Origin: Chitinophaga niastensis
Lineage (GTDB): Bacteria; Bacteroidota; Bacteroidia; Chitinophagales; Chitinophagaceae
Direction: 5' to 3'
NCBI RefSeq assembly: GCF_003014755.1
Contig: NZ_PYAW01000002.1
Location: forward strand, 620,001 to 684,000
DNA: 64,000 bases
A model generated the notes under the pieces. That model did no database searches. It saw only the letters and a list, made by a program, of their open reading frames with translations, and was not told the origin of the DNA. A program made the position numbers and the translations under genes. Of the stretch, positions 25,089-35,067 are shown piece after piece. Positions within the stretch are counted from its first letter, which is position 1. Every line of letters starts with the position of its first letter.

Positions 25089-25547
25089 TCATCTTGCTCA
25101 GGATTAGACTGATTATAATGATTAGGATGATTATTTTTTGAGCGAGTATCTGAACTGTGATTTTTATGATTGATGTGATGATCCTGATGAGCGAAGATTA
25201 TAGCGGGTGTTGTCTGAACTGTGATTTTTATGATTAATATGATTATCCTGATGAGTGAAGATTTTTGAGGATGATTATTTAGAGATAAGATTAAATACTT
25301 ACAATTTATATAAATAAGAAACCCGTTCAGGCTTAACCTGAACGGGTTTCTTATTTATATAATATTATCAATCTCCCGGATCCATCCGGGTAATCCTTTA
25401 AATCCTTTAATCATGGTTCAAACAATACGCGCTAAGATCTTCGCTCATCAGGATAATCATATTAATCATAAAAATCACAGTTCAGATACTCGCTCAAAAA
25501 ATAATCATCCTAATCATTATAATCAGTCTAATCCTGAGCAAGACAAT
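25089..25547. repeat. Largest 9-nt-phased palindromic element, with an internal duplication
   Basis: The outer arms (about 25092-25199 and 25435-25543) are complementary and read as GATTAGACT, GATTATAAT, GATTAGGAT, GATTATTTT nonamers. A segment of about 50 bp starting CTGAACTGTGATTTTTATG at 25150 is repeated at 25214. Only one counterpart exists in the right arm, and it matches the second copy best. In the centre is a terminator-like hairpin, 26-bp perfect stem (25306-25331 with 25337-25362) with a 5-nt loop. It fills the space between the two S41 genes. Confidence 0.88.
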
Positions 25548-27161
25548 CTATTTCAATGGTGCATCTTTTTCCACTACTTCCAGTGCCTTCTTTACCATCG
25601 GATCATCTGCATTGATCGTTTCATAGAAACCTTCCGTTCTCCATAACTGACGGGCCAGCATTGCTTTGAGGCGAACCCTGATCTCGGATTCGTCATGTGC
25701 ATTCAGGCGGTCAAGACCAGGAACGCTGTCGGTTTTAGCGTAGGTTTTGAATTCGCTGATCAGCTCATTACCGGGTTGGAATTGTTTGGTAAAATCTGCT
25801 GCATTCTTATATTGTTTGAATGCATCTTTATGTGATGTATAATATTTATACGCAAAATTACCGAAGGCATTACGTGTATAGATAGCCGTTAGTGTTGGCG
25901 AAAAACGCGCCGTATCAAACGGAATGAAAATATCCGGTGTGATACCACCACCACCATATACGCGGCGGCCGGCAGCGGTTGTATAAGGTACCGTATCTGT
26001 TATTTTAATACTGTCTTTATTTACCATTTCACCATGGTGATAACGCTCTACGATATCTTCGTCATAGTCACCATGTCCTTTACCATAAGGTTTCTGGATA
26101 CTTCTGCCGGAAGGAATGTAGTAGCGGGCTACTGTGAGACGCAGTGCACCACCATTATCCAGGTCGTATTGTTCCTGTACCAGGCCTTTACCAAAAGTAC
26201 GGCGACCAATGATAGTACCACGATCCCAGTCCTGCACGGCACCGGCGAGAATTTCACTGGCGGAAGCAGAGCCTTCGTCTGTAAGAATAGCCAGCGCACC
26301 TTTCTCAAACATACCCGGACGTTTGGTTTTATAATCAGTCCGTGGGAAATCTTTTCCCTTGGTATATAATATCAGTTTCTGGTCATCAATCAATTCATCA
26401 GCAATGCGGGTAGCTGCATCCAGGTAGCCACCGGGGTTCTGACGCAGGTCAATAACCAGTTTCTGCATGCCTTGTCTCTCCAGTCCACGTATCGCTTTCA
26501 TGAATTCATCGTAGGTGGTGGCAGAAAACTTGCTGATCTTGATATAGCCCACACCAGGAGCCGCCATATAGCTGGCGTCTACACTGTATAAAGGAATTAC
26601 ACCTCTTTTAATAGGGATCTGTACTTTTTTCTGTTGACGGAGAATGGTGGCATTTACCATAGATCCGGCAGGGCCGCGTAACAGTTTACGGATCTTCTCT
26701 GGTGTGATGCCATTACCTGCTACCAGGCTGTCATTCACTTTCAGGATCTTATCGCCGCTTTGTACGCCGGCTGTTTCAGACGGACCACCACTCAGGACGC
26801 TGATCACGTTTACCGTATCTGCAGTGATATTAAACTCTACACCAATACCTTCAAAGTTACCGTCCATATCTTCATTCACCTGTTGCAATTGTGCCGGTGG
26901 AATGTAGATGGAGTGCGGGTCGAGGTGGGCGAGCATCCCTTCTATCGCTTCCTGTTGTAATTCATCGGTATTCAGTGAATCTACATATTTAGCTTTGATA
27001 AGGTCCATCACTTCCTGTAACGGTCCCTTGGCGGGTTTCGTAAAAAATACAGTGGCGCCTCCATTGTTTGATCCTGGCATTTTATGCCCAAGGAACATTC
27101 CCAAGGCTAACACAACTGCAAAAAGAAGAGGCAAAAAAACATTCAGCTTCCTGTTAGACAT
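25548..27161 (-). CDS. S41 family C-terminal processing peptidase, CtpA type
   Basis: A 537-residue protein with an N-terminal membrane anchor or signal (LNVFLPLLFAVVLALGMFLG). The PDZ domain is about 95-185 (FEGIGVEFNITADTVNVISV). The S41 core has Ser300 in EGSASASEI and Lys325 in TFGKGLVQ, so the catalytic dyad is intact. IDLRQNPGGYLDAA is the family oxyanion region. It should be periplasmic. With the larger Prc-type enzyme opposite, the region codes for two distinct processing proteases transcribed towards each other. Confidence 0.93.
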   Translation of the reverse strand: MSNRKLNVFLPLLFAVVLALGMFLGHKMPGSNNGGATVFFTKPAKGPLQEVMDLIKAKYVDSLNTDELQQEAIEGMLAHLDPHSIYIPPAQLQQVNEDMDGNFEGIGVEFNITADTVNVISVLSGGPSETAGVQSGDKILKVNDSLVAGNGITPEKIRKLLRGPAGSMVNATILRQQKKVQIPIKRGVIPLYSVDASYMAAPGVGYIKISKFSATTYDEFMKAIRGLERQGMQKLVIDLRQNPGGYLDAATRIADELIDDQKLILYTKGKDFPRTDYKTKRPGMFEKGALAILTDEGSASASEILAGAVQDWDRGTIIGRRTFGKGLVQEQYDLDNGGALRLTVARYYIPSGRSIQKPYGKGHGDYDEDIVERYHHGEMVNKDSIKITDTVPYTTAAGRRVYGGGGITPDIFIPFDTARFSPTLTAIYTRNAFGNFAYKYYTSHKDAFKQYKNAADFTKQFQPGNELISEFKTYAKTDSVPGLDRLNAHDESEIRVRLKAMLARQLWRTEGFYETINADDPMVKKALEVVEKDAPLK

Positions 27162-27376
27162 AATTTGATTATTATCCCGCTAATTTATATGACCAATCTT
27201 TAACCATGTAATATAAGCCGCTGGCGGAAAGCGATTTGCCGCATACATGTATCATTGTCACTTAAACTTAAAGGTGGCTATTTGTTTATATGAAACCCTT
27301 TTGTTTAAATTGTGACAAAAATAGCATAAATCGGGTGCAAACTTTTAGGATTCTTTAATTTCATAAATTACAGGAT

Positions 27377-28225
27377 ATGAGCGGAAGAATAAAGCTGATA
27401 GCAGATAGTGGGTCTACAAAGACAGACTGGGGCTTGCTGGGAGCAGGTCAACCCACTATAGTGAGGACACAGGGCGTAAGTCCGTATTTTCAATCTGCGG
27501 AGCAAATTAAAGCTATCCTGGAAACAGAATTGTTACCGCAGCTGCCGGCAGATATCACCGTAGGTGAAGTTCATTTTTATGGCACAGGCTTGTCGCAGGA
27601 AAAAAATATAGCACTGGTATCAGCTGCTATAAAAGCAGTGTGGCCAGCTGCAACTGCGGAGGTTAATCATGATCTGATGGGTGCTGCACGTGCGCTTTGT
27701 GGCCATGAGCAAGGAATTGCCAGTATTTTGGGTACCGGTTCCAACTCCTGTTATTATGATGGGAAAGAGATCGTTAAAAATAATCCCGGCCTGGGTTATA
27801 TCCTGGGAGATGAAGGTAGTGGCGCTTATCTTGGAAAAAAGGTATTGCAATACTATCTCTATAATACTTTTGATGAAGATTTAAAATTGCGCTTCGAGCA
27901 TAAATACCATACTAATAAAGACGAGATCCTGGAGAATGTATACCGGAAACCACTGGCCAACCGCTATTTGTCAGGATTCGCAGAATTCCTGTCGGAGAAC
28001 CGGCAGCATTTCCTGATCGAGAATATATTAGAAGATGGATTAAACGACTTTTTCTTTAGTCATATTTATAAATACCGTGAAAGCTGGACAACTGCCCTGC
28101 ATTTCACTGGTGGCGTGGCCTGGCATTTCCAGGACATTATCAGGGAATTGTGCGACCTCTATGAATTGCCTATGGGCAAGGTGTTGCGCACGCCTATGGA
28201 CGGCTTGCTGGAATATCATCGTTAA
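27377..28225 (+). CDS. BadF/BadG-type sugar kinase (N-acetylglucosamine or MurNAc kinase-like)
   Basis: A 282-residue ASKHA-fold kinase. The phosphate-1 loop LIADSGSTKTDWGL is at 7-20. SILGTGSNSCYYDG and GYILGDEGSGAYLGK carry the phosphate-2 and adenosine motifs. Bacteroidota homologues are annotated as N-acetylglucosamine kinases. Here it is 19 nt upstream of murQ, the etherase acting on MurNAc 6-phosphate. I therefore infer that it phosphorylates MurNAc and/or GlcNAc during cell wall recycling, doing the job of AnmK/MurK. Substrate is not proven. Confidence 0.85.
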   Translation: MSGRIKLIADSGSTKTDWGLLGAGQPTIVRTQGVSPYFQSAEQIKAILETELLPQLPADITVGEVHFYGTGLSQEKNIALVSAAIKAVWPAATAEVNHDLMGAARALCGHEQGIASILGTGSNSCYYDGKEIVKNNPGLGYILGDEGSGAYLGKKVLQYYLYNTFDEDLKLRFEHKYHTNKDEILENVYRKPLANRYLSGFAEFLSENRQHFLIENILEDGLNDFFFSHIYKYRESWTTALHFTGGVAWHFQDIIRELCDLYELPMGKVLRTPMDGLLEYHR

Positions 28226-28244
28226 TCATTTTCAACAAATAAAT

Positions 28245-29063
28245 ATGTCATTTATAAAAGTAACGGAACAGGCTTCTCACTATCGTCACCTGGAAAAGAT
28301 GAGTGTGCAGGAGCTACTGACAGATATGAACAAAGAAGATCAGTCCGTTCCGTTGGCGGTGGAAAAAGCAATGCCGCAAATTGAAAAACTGGTGGCTGCC
28401 ATTGCCGATAAAATGCTGGCCGGTGGCCGTTTATTCTACCTGGGAGCAGGTACCAGCGGGCGTTTAGGTATTGTGGATGCCTCTGAATGCCCACCTACTT
28501 TTGGGGTGCCACATGGATTAGTGATTGGTCTTATTGCCGGCGGTGATGCTGCTATCCGTAAGGCGGTGGAGTTTGCAGAAGATGACCGGGAGCAAGGCTG
28601 GAAAGACTTACAGGAATTTAATATTACCAATAAAGATGTGGTTGTAGGCATTGCTGCCAGCGGTACTACACCTTATGTGATAGGTGCACTGGATGAATGC
28701 CGCCGCAATGGTATCATTACCGGCAGCATCAGTTGTAATCCTGATACCCCCGTATCTGCTGCGGCAGACTTTCCCGTGGAAGTGGTGGTAGGACCGGAAT
28801 TTATCACCGGCAGCACCCGCATGAAAAGCGGCACAGCACAAAAACTGGTACTGAATATGGTTTCTACTGCCGTGATGATCCAGCTGGGAAGGGTAGAAGA
28901 TAATAAAATGGTAAACATGCAGCTGAGTAACGAAAAGCTGGTAGACCGCGGCGTAAAAATGCTGATGGAGAAATTATCACTCACCGATTATGAACTGGCA
29001 CAACAGCTGTTATTAAAAGCCGGCAGCGTAAAAAAGGCAGTAGACGATTTTGCACAAAAATGA
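28245..29063 (+). CDS. murQ: N-acetylmuramic acid 6-phosphate etherase
   Basis: About 272 residues from ATG 28245 (MSFIKVTEQASHYRHLEKMS). An earlier in-frame Met exists but overlaps the kinase gene in another frame and lacks family sequence. The SIS domain is clear: YLGAGTSGRLGIVDASECPPTFG, GIAASGTTPYVIGAL and GPEFITGSTRMKSGTAQKL. The enzyme cleaves the lactyl ether of MurNAc 6-phosphate to give GlcNAc 6-phosphate. Together with the upstream kinase it forms a short peptidoglycan-recycling unit. Confidence 0.95.
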   Translation: MSFIKVTEQASHYRHLEKMSVQELLTDMNKEDQSVPLAVEKAMPQIEKLVAAIADKMLAGGRLFYLGAGTSGRLGIVDASECPPTFGVPHGLVIGLIAGGDAAIRKAVEFAEDDREQGWKDLQEFNITNKDVVVGIAASGTTPYVIGALDECRRNGIITGSISCNPDTPVSAAADFPVEVVVGPEFITGSTRMKSGTAQKLVLNMVSTAVMIQLGRVEDNKMVNMQLSNEKLVDRGVKMLMEKLSLTDYELAQQLLLKAGSVKKAVDDFAQK

Positions 29064-29094
29064 TTTAACCCGAATTTTGCATTGAATACCAGAT

Positions 29095-29658
29095 ATGCAT
29101 AACATAGAGCCCTTTTACAACTGGCGGCACTTATATACCGCTGAAGAAGATGAACTGTCGCCGTTTTACGGCAGGGAGTATAGCGAGTTTGAATATACCA
29201 ACTCTGTATATAATTATTATATCCATCCGCAATGGGATGAATTTGGTTCCCGCAACCTGTACCTGAAAATACTGTTTACAGATTACCAGTTCAATTTTGC
29301 CATTATAGAATTATTGGGAGAATGGAATGATGCCATTGACAACGACATCATGACATTGAAGCGTAATATTATAGATACGCTGATCGCAGAAGGGATCACT
29401 AAATATATTCTTATTACAGAAAACGTGATGAACTTTCATTCTTCCGACGACTGCTATTATGAAGAGTGGTGGGATGATATTAAGGATGATGGCGGCTGGA
29501 TAGTAAGTCTGAATATGCCGGTACAAACACGTCAGGAGTTCGAAAGAGCACGCTTAAATAATTATGTTCACCTGCTGGACGATGATAAATGGCGAACATA
29601 TCAACCTTTACATTTGTATAACATGGTGGATAATATTATGTTGAAACGGTTGGAGTAG
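29095..29658 (+). CDS. Conserved-looking protein of unknown function
   Basis: A 187-residue soluble acidic protein, rich in aromatic residues (MHNIEPFYNWRHLYTAEEDE; IHPQWDEFGSRNLYLKILF; CYYEEWWDDIKDDGGWIVSLNMP). No signal peptide or membrane helix, and no motif that I recognise. It begins 31 nt after murQ on the same strand, so it may be the third gene of that unit. No function is proposed. Confidence 0.7.
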   Translation: MHNIEPFYNWRHLYTAEEDELSPFYGREYSEFEYTNSVYNYYIHPQWDEFGSRNLYLKILFTDYQFNFAIIELLGEWNDAIDNDIMTLKRNIIDTLIAEGITKYILITENVMNFHSSDDCYYEEWWDDIKDDGGWIVSLNMPVQTRQEFERARLNNYVHLLDDDKWRTYQPLHLYNMVDNIMLKRLE

Positions 29659-29768
29659 GGGCATCTGATCGTTGCAAAAGAGAAAAATTGAATGTGTGAT
29701 TGTTTGATTTTCATGTTATGTTAATCGAGTAAAGAATGCCGTATAGCGGTAAAACATGAGAAATATCA

Positions 29769-29799
29769 TTTGGTTTTTATTTTTCCTGCGTTAAATTTG
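29769..29799 (+). promoter_or_regulatory. Promoter of the succinate dehydrogenase operon
   Basis: TTTG at 29769-29772 and TAAATTTG at 29792-29799 are 19 nt apart, a full match to the Bacteroidota consensus. The leader to sdhC would be about 43 nt. Confidence 0.75.
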
Positions 29800-29848
29800 C
29801 CCGACATTTCAATCATCTTTTTATACTAGGAAGCTTAGAATTTTACTT

Positions 29849-30532
29849 ATGAAGTGGTCACAGTTCTTTAATACCTCTATCGGTAAGAAGTTATTGGTAG
29901 GTGCTACCGGCTTGTTTCTTTGCAGTTTTGTTATTGTGCACCTGGCGGGTAACTTCCAGCTGCTTTATAACGACCAAGGCAAAGCTTTTAACGCATATGC
30001 AGCGTTCATGGGTCATAACAGCCTGATTCAGTTTATTGCCTGGGGGCTCAAAATTGTGATTCTGCTCCACGCATTTATTGCTATCCAACTTACTTTCAGT
30101 AACAGGGCAGCCCGTCCGGTGAAATACGCCGTGAGTCCGGGTAATCAAACCTCCTCCTGGTTCAGCCGTCAAATGGCTATCATGGGAAGTATTCTCTTCA
30201 TCTTCCTCATTATCCACCTGGCTAATTTCTGGGCAAAGTTCCACTACGGTGACATGCCTACCCAAACTTATGCTGGTTTCGAGGAACCATTAAAAGATCT
30301 TTATCGCGTATCTCAGGAAACTTTTAAACAAGGTTGGCTGGTTGCATTGTATGTAATTGGTATGATCGGTTTGTCTTTTCACCTGATCCATGGCTTTAAA
30401 AGCGCTTGCCAGACCTTTGGCTTAAATCATAAAAAATACAATGGGTTAATCAATTTTATTGGCGTATGGCTGTTTGGAATAGCTATCCCTATTGGTTTTG
30501 CCATTATTCCCGTTGTAATCTATTTCAAATAA
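29849..30532 (+). CDS. sdhC: Succinate dehydrogenase/fumarate reductase cytochrome b subunit
   Basis: A 227-residue membrane subunit with five hydrophobic helices. It is the fused type found where no separate SdhD exists (type B complexes of Bacteroidota, Bacillus and Wolinella). The start KWSQFFNTSIGKKLLVGATGLFL and conserved His residues (VIVHLAGN, LLHAFIAI, IIHLANFW, SFHLIHGF) fit binding of two b hemes. It anchors SdhAB and passes electrons to menaquinone. The gap to sdhA is 19 nt. Confidence 0.94.
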   Translation: MKWSQFFNTSIGKKLLVGATGLFLCSFVIVHLAGNFQLLYNDQGKAFNAYAAFMGHNSLIQFIAWGLKIVILLHAFIAIQLTFSNRAARPVKYAVSPGNQTSSWFSRQMAIMGSILFIFLIIHLANFWAKFHYGDMPTQTYAGFEEPLKDLYRVSQETFKQGWLVALYVIGMIGLSFHLIHGFKSACQTFGLNHKKYNGLINFIGVWLFGIAIPIGFAIIPVVIYFK

Positions 30533-30551
30533 TTCTGTAAAGTAAGGATAT

Positions 30552-32525
30552 ATGTTGAACGCAAAAATTCCTGCCGGACCATTAAATTCTAAATGGGAAG
30601 ACTATAAAGGACACTGTAAGCTGGTGAACCCTGCCAATAAGCGCAATCTGGAAGTGATTATAATTGGTACTGGTTTGGCTGGCGCTTCAGCAGCGGCTTC
30701 ATTAGGTGAATTAGGATATAAAGTAAAAGCATTTTGCTTTCAGGATAGTCCGCGCCGTGCGCACAGTATTGCTGCCCAGGGTGGTATCAATGCGGCGAAA
30801 AATTATCAGAATGATGGTGACTCTGTTTTCCGTTTATTCTACGACACAGTAAAAGGTGGTGATTACCGCGCCCGCGAAGCTAACGTGCATCGCCTGGCAG
30901 AGGTAAGCGGCAATATTATAGACCAGTGCGTGGCACAGGGCGTTCCCTTTGCACGTGAATACGGTGGACTGTTAAGTAACCGCTCTTTTGGTGGTACACA
31001 GGTACAACGTACTTTTTATGCAGCAGGCCAAACTGGCCAGCAGCTGCTGCTCGGTGCATACTCTGCACTGGAGCGCCAGGTAGCACTGGGTAATGTGAAA
31101 ATGTACAGCCGCCATGAAATGCTCGACATCGTGAAAATCGATGGTAAAGCACGCGGTATCATTGCACGTGACCTCGTTACCGGTGAACTGGAACGTCATT
31201 TTGGTCACGCTGTATTGATCTGCAGTGGTGGTTATGGTAACGTGTTCTATCTGTCTACCAATGCAATGGGTTCTAACGCAACAGCAGCATGGAAAGCAAC
31301 CAAAAACGGTGCTTACTTCGCTAACCCTTGCTTCACACAGATTCACCCTACCTGTATCCCGGTTTCCGGCGATCACCAGTCAAAACTCACGCTCATGTCA
31401 GAGTCGCTGCGTAATGATGGTCGTATCTGGGTACCTAAAAAACAAAACGATACCCGTAAAGCAAGTGATATTCCGGAAGAAGAAAGAGATTATTACCTGG
31501 AAAGAAGATATCCTGCCTTCGGTAACCTCGTTCCGCGTGATGTGGCTTCGCGTGCAGCTAAGGAAAGATGCGACGCCGGTTTTGGTGTAGGTACTTCCAG
31601 ACAAGCGGTATACCTCGACTTCGCAGCAGCTATTGAACGCTACGGAAGTATTGAAGTAGGTAAACGTCAGCTCACCAACGTTTCCAAAGAAGATATCATT
31701 AAACTGGGTAAAGAAGTAGTAGCCGAAAAATATGGTAACCTGTTTGACATGTACGCCAAAATCACCGGTGAAAATCCTTACGAATTACCAATGCGTATCT
31801 ATCCGGCAGTACACTACACAATGGGTGGTCTGTGGGTAGATTACGAACTGAATACCACCGTTCCTGGTTTGTACTCACTGGGTGAAGCTAACTTCTCTGA
31901 TCACGGCGCTAACCGTCTTGGTGCATCCGCACTGATGCAGGGCCTGGCAGATGGTTACTTCGTTCTTCCTTATACAATAGGTAATTACCTGGCAGATGAG
32001 ATCCGCACCAAAGCTATTTCTACAGACCATCCTGCGTTTGTGGAAGCAGAGAAAAGTGTACAGGATATCATCAATAAGTTCATGACCACCAAAGGCACCA
32101 GGTCTGTTGATTACTTCCACAAGAAGCTCGGTAAGATCATGTGGGATAAGTGCGGTATGGCACGTAACGAAAAAGGTCTGAAAGAAGCAATTGAAGAAAT
32201 CAAAGCACTGCGTGTTGAGTTCTGGAAAGAAGTACGGGTACCAGGTGAAGCAAAAGAATTTAATCCTGAACTGGAGAAAGCCGGCCGTGTGGCTGATTTC
32301 CTGGAACTGGGCGAATTAATGTGCATGGATGCCCTCAATCGTCGCGAATCATGCGGTGGCCACTTCCGGGAAGAATCTCAAACAGAAGATGGTGAAGCTA
32401 AACGTGATGATGATAACTTCAGCTATGTGGCAGCATGGGAGTACAAAGGCTATGGCCAGTACGAACTGCACAAGGAACCACTGGTGTTCGAAGAATGTAA
32501 ACCTACACAACGTAGCTACAAATAA
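30552..32525 (+). CDS. sdhA: Succinate dehydrogenase/fumarate reductase flavoprotein subunit
   Basis: A 657-residue FAD subunit. FAD binding is shown by [21 protein letters not shown] and the covalent flavin His by [17 protein letters not shown]. The active site is in [26 protein letters not shown], and the C-terminal flavin site in [21 protein letters not shown]. It oxidises succinate to fumarate in the citric acid cycle. It is longer than the proteobacterial SdhA (about 590), as is usual in type B enzymes. It is the second gene of sdhCAB. Confidence 0.96.
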   Translation: MLNAKIPAGPLNSKWEDYKGHCKLVNPANKRNLEVIIIGTGLAGASAAASLGELGYKVKAFCFQDSPRRAHSIAAQGGINAAKNYQNDGDSVFRLFYDTVKGGDYRAREANVHRLAEVSGNIIDQCVAQGVPFAREYGGLLSNRSFGGTQVQRTFYAAGQTGQQLLLGAYSALERQVALGNVKMYSRHEMLDIVKIDGKARGIIARDLVTGELERHFGHAVLICSGGYGNVFYLSTNAMGSNATAAWKATKNGAYFANPCFTQIHPTCIPVSGDHQSKLTLMSESLRNDGRIWVPKKQNDTRKASDIPEEERDYYLERRYPAFGNLVPRDVASRAAKERCDAGFGVGTSRQAVYLDFAAAIERYGSIEVGKRQLTNVSKEDIIKLGKEVVAEKYGNLFDMYAKITGENPYELPMRIYPAVHYTMGGLWVDYELNTTVPGLYSLGEANFSDHGANRLGASALMQGLADGYFVLPYTIGNYLADEIRTKAISTDHPAFVEAEKSVQDIINKFMTTKGTRSVDYFHKKLGKIMWDKCGMARNEKGLKEAIEEIKALRVEFWKEVRVPGEAKEFNPELEKAGRVADFLELGELMCMDALNRRESCGGHFREESQTEDGEAKRDDDNFSYVAAWEYKGYGQYELHKEPLVFEECKPTQRSYK

Positions 32526-32591
32526 TAATGGTTATTGGTTAATTGTTTAACGATTAGCCAGGATTATAAATCAAATAATTGTCCAAGGTAT

Positions 32592-33356
32592 ATGGAACAT
32601 TATAACATGAACCTCACATTAAAAGTGTGGAGGCAGAAAAATAAAAACGATCAGGGTAGATTTGAAACTTTGCAGGCAAAAGATATTTCTTCTGAAATGT
32701 CATTCCTGGAAATGTTTGATGTGGTGAATGAGCAACTGATCAACGATGGAAAAGATCCGGTAGCATTTGACCATGATTGCCGCGAAGGCATCTGCGGTTC
32801 GTGTTCAATGCATATCAATGGCCGTGCACACGGTCCATGGGACGGAACAACTACCTGTCAGCTGCATATGCGCGCTTTCAATGATGGAGATACTATTACA
32901 GTAGAACCATGGAGAGCAGGTGCTTTCCCTGTAATTAAAGATCTGACAGTAGACAGAACCGCTTTTGACCGCATCATTGAAGCAGGTGGTTACATTTCCG
33001 TAAACACCGGTAATGCACAAGATGCTAACTGTTTACCGGTAGATAAGAATGATGCAGACCTGTCTTTTGCAGCAGCTTCCTGTATCGGTTGCGGCGCCTG
33101 CGTAGCAGCGTGTAAAAACTCTTCTGCTATGTTGTTCGTATCTGCTAAAGTTTCTCAGCTGGCACTGTTACCACAGGGGCATCCGGAAAAACAATCACGT
33201 GCGCTGAACATGGTAGCACAAATGGACAAAGAAGGTTTTGGTAGCTGTACCAACACCGGTGCCTGCGAAGCAGAATGTCCGAAAGAAATCTCCTTAACCA
33301 ATATCGCCCGTCTCAACAGGGAGTTTATTGGTGCCGGTTTTTCTTCCGAAAAATAG
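32592..33356 (+). CDS. sdhB: Succinate dehydrogenase/fumarate reductase iron-sulfur subunit
   Basis: About 254 residues from ATG 32592 ([15 protein letters not shown]); an internal Met five residues later is also possible. Upstream in-frame sequence to 32535 does not resemble the family. The [2Fe-2S] ligands are in [19 protein letters not shown]...TTCQL. The other two clusters are bound by [13 protein letters not shown] and [15 protein letters not shown]. It transfers electrons from SdhA to the cytochrome b subunit. A terminator follows at 33377, closing the operon. Confidence 0.95.
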   Translation: MEHYNMNLTLKVWRQKNKNDQGRFETLQAKDISSEMSFLEMFDVVNEQLINDGKDPVAFDHDCREGICGSCSMHINGRAHGPWDGTTTCQLHMRAFNDGDTITVEPWRAGAFPVIKDLTVDRTAFDRIIEAGGYISVNTGNAQDANCLPVDKNDADLSFAAASCIGCGACVAACKNSSAMLFVSAKVSQLALLPQGHPEKQSRALNMVAQMDKEGFGSCTNTGACEAECPKEISLTNIARLNREFIGAGFSSEK

Positions 33357-33376
33357 TAAGTAGTTATATGACATAT

Positions 33377-33413
33377 AAAAGTCCTCCTGGTGATAAACCA
33401 GGAGGACTTTTTC
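33377..33413 (+). terminator. Intrinsic terminator of sdhCAB
   Basis: AAAAGTCCTCCTGG at 33377-33390 pairs exactly with CCAGGAGGACTTTT at 33398-33411, loop of seven, with flanking A and T runs. It is 20 nt after the sdhB stop codon. Confidence 0.92.
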
Positions 33414-33419
33414 ATATAA

Positions 33420-33555
33420 AATAAAATCAGAAAAATCAGCTGCATCAGTCTAATCGGGAGAAAGAAAATCTAAAAACGGGTGAAGCCCATCAACCATTAA
33501 TATCAACCGCCTACCATTCGTAAATCCAGATTCGTAATTCGTAATTTTTTTTATT
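33420..33555. repeat. Degenerate remnants of two palindromic array families
   Basis: CAGTCTAATCGGGAGAAAG (about 33446-33464) matches the right arm of the 9-nt-phased elements (compare 10918-10930 and 37364 onward). TTCGTAATTCGTAATT (about 33529-33546) matches the ATTACGA family. No complementary left arms are present, so these look like decayed half-elements between sdhB and the next co-directional gene. Confidence 0.6.
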
Positions 33556-33596
33556 ATCATGTGTTTTTTCCACGTAACCCGTTTAAAAAAAGATGT

Positions 33597-34982
33597 ATGT
33601 CAGATCAATCACGTAGAAAATTCATTAAGCATATCGGCAGTACTGCAGCACTGCTGGGTATTGGCCAGCTGGCGGCCATGGCTAAAGAGCAGGAACATAT
33701 TGAGTTGCTGCAGCCTGAAAAAAGAATCGCTGCAAATGATAAGATCCGCATTGCCTGCGTAGGCATGGGCATCATGGGCTTTGGTGACGTGCAAACAGCC
33801 ATCAAAGTGCCGGGAGTAGAGTTTGTAGGTGCAGCCGATTTGTACGATGGCCACCTTACCCGTGTAAAAGAAGTATTTGGTGCACATGTATATACTACAC
33901 GCGATTACCGTGAACTGTTGAAAAGAAAAGATATAGATGCCATCATTGTAGCTACGCCTGATCACTGGCATGACACTATTGCTATTGCAGCCATGGAAGC
34001 GGGTAAAGCCGTGTATTGTGAAAAACCAATGGTACAGCAGATAGAAGAAGGACATAAAGTAATTGCTGCGCAACAGCGTACCAAAGCGGTTTTCCAGGTA
34101 GGTAGCCAGCGCGTAAGCAGTATCGCATTAGCGGAGGCACGTAAACGTTATCAGGCAGGTGAAATTGGTCAGCTCAACGTGGTGGAAGCAAGAATGGATC
34201 GTCATAGTGCCCTGGGTGCCTGGCAGTATTCTATTCCGCCGGATGCATCTCCCGCTACTGTGGACTTTGATACTTTCCTGAAAGATACAGCCAAACTGCC
34301 TTTTGATCCGGTACGTTTTTTCCGTTGGCGCAATTACCAGGCTTATGGCACTGGTATTCCAGGCGATCTGTTTGTACATCTCATCTCCGGATTGCATTTC
34401 ATAACCGGTTCCCTGGGACCTACCAGCATTTATGCCAGCGGTAACCTGGTACAATGGAAAGATGGCCGCGATGTGCCCGATACAGTGGTCGCCATTTTTG
34501 ATTACCCGGCATCGAAAGAACATCCGGCTTTCCAGATGACACTCCGTGTAAACTTTGCAGACGGCAGTGGCGGTGGAGAATACACCCGCCTCATTGGCAC
34601 CGAAGGGGTGCTGGAAATGGGCTGGAATGATTTTAAGGTAAAAAAACATAAACTCCCCGAAGCGCCCGGCTATGGCGGTTGGGATACCTATAATACTTTT
34701 CCGAAAGCACAACAGGAGCAGTTCGTAAAAAACTATGACGCTAAATATCCGGTAGGTAAAAGAACACCGATAGAAACTTCCAGCGCTTACGCGGCGCCCA
34801 AAGGGTATGACGACAGGCTGGATCATTTCACCAATTTCTTTGAATCCATGCGCACTGGTAAGCCGGTAGTAGAAGACGCAACTTTTGGTCTTCGTGCTGC
34901 AGGCCCTGCACTGGTCACCAACGAAAGTTATTTCAGCAAAAAACTGATCAACTGGGACCCGGTGAATATGAGGATCGTTTAA
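33597..34982 (+). CDS. Gfo/Idh/MocA family oxidoreductase with Tat signal
   Basis: About 461 residues from ATG 33597 (MSDQSRRKFIKHIGSTAALLGIG). The SRRKFIK twin-arginine motif with its hydrophobic stretch predicts Tat export in folded form with NAD(P) bound. The Rossmann site is IRIACVGMGIMGFGDV. The family motif is VYCEKPMVQQ, followed by the alpha/beta catalytic domain (FRWRNYQAYGTGIPGDLFVHLISGLHF). Members act on sugars or inositols; some exported Bacteroidota members are glycosidases of family GH109. No choice can be made here. A terminator follows. Confidence 0.88.
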   Translation: MSDQSRRKFIKHIGSTAALLGIGQLAAMAKEQEHIELLQPEKRIAANDKIRIACVGMGIMGFGDVQTAIKVPGVEFVGAADLYDGHLTRVKEVFGAHVYTTRDYRELLKRKDIDAIIVATPDHWHDTIAIAAMEAGKAVYCEKPMVQQIEEGHKVIAAQQRTKAVFQVGSQRVSSIALAEARKRYQAGEIGQLNVVEARMDRHSALGAWQYSIPPDASPATVDFDTFLKDTAKLPFDPVRFFRWRNYQAYGTGIPGDLFVHLISGLHFITGSLGPTSIYASGNLVQWKDGRDVPDTVVAIFDYPASKEHPAFQMTLRVNFADGSGGGEYTRLIGTEGVLEMGWNDFKVKKHKLPEAPGYGGWDTYNTFPKAQQEQFVKNYDAKYPVGKRTPIETSSAYAAPKGYDDRLDHFTNFFESMRTGKPVVEDATFGLRAAGPALVTNESYFSKKLINWDPVNMRIV

Positions 34983-35001
34983 TTACGCTACAATATAAAG
35001 C

Positions 35002-35034
35002 AGAGGCCAATCGTACACGGTTGGCCTCTTTTTA
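35002..35034 (+). terminator. Intrinsic terminator after the Gfo/Idh gene
   Basis: AGAGGCCAA at 35002-35010 pairs with TTGGCCTCT at 35021-35029, followed by a T run. It lies 19 nt after the stop. Confidence 0.87.
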
Positions 35035-35067
35035 GTAAATTTAACTATACTATTAAAATACTAACCT

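Noticed and set aside
28077..28244. Longer N-terminus for MurQ
   Set aside because: The extra residues overlap the kinase gene and are Cys/Trp-rich shadow sequence. The family starts at MSFIKVTEQ (28245).
31225..31590. Frames over 100 codons lying inside sdhA, gcvP, prc and other genes
   Set aside because: They are out-of-frame readings of well-supported genes, rich in Cys, His and Ser/Arg, with no motifs.
32535..32591. Longer N-terminus for SdhB
   Set aside because: The stretch [19 protein letters not shown] does not resemble the family. [15 protein letters not shown] is the usual beginning.
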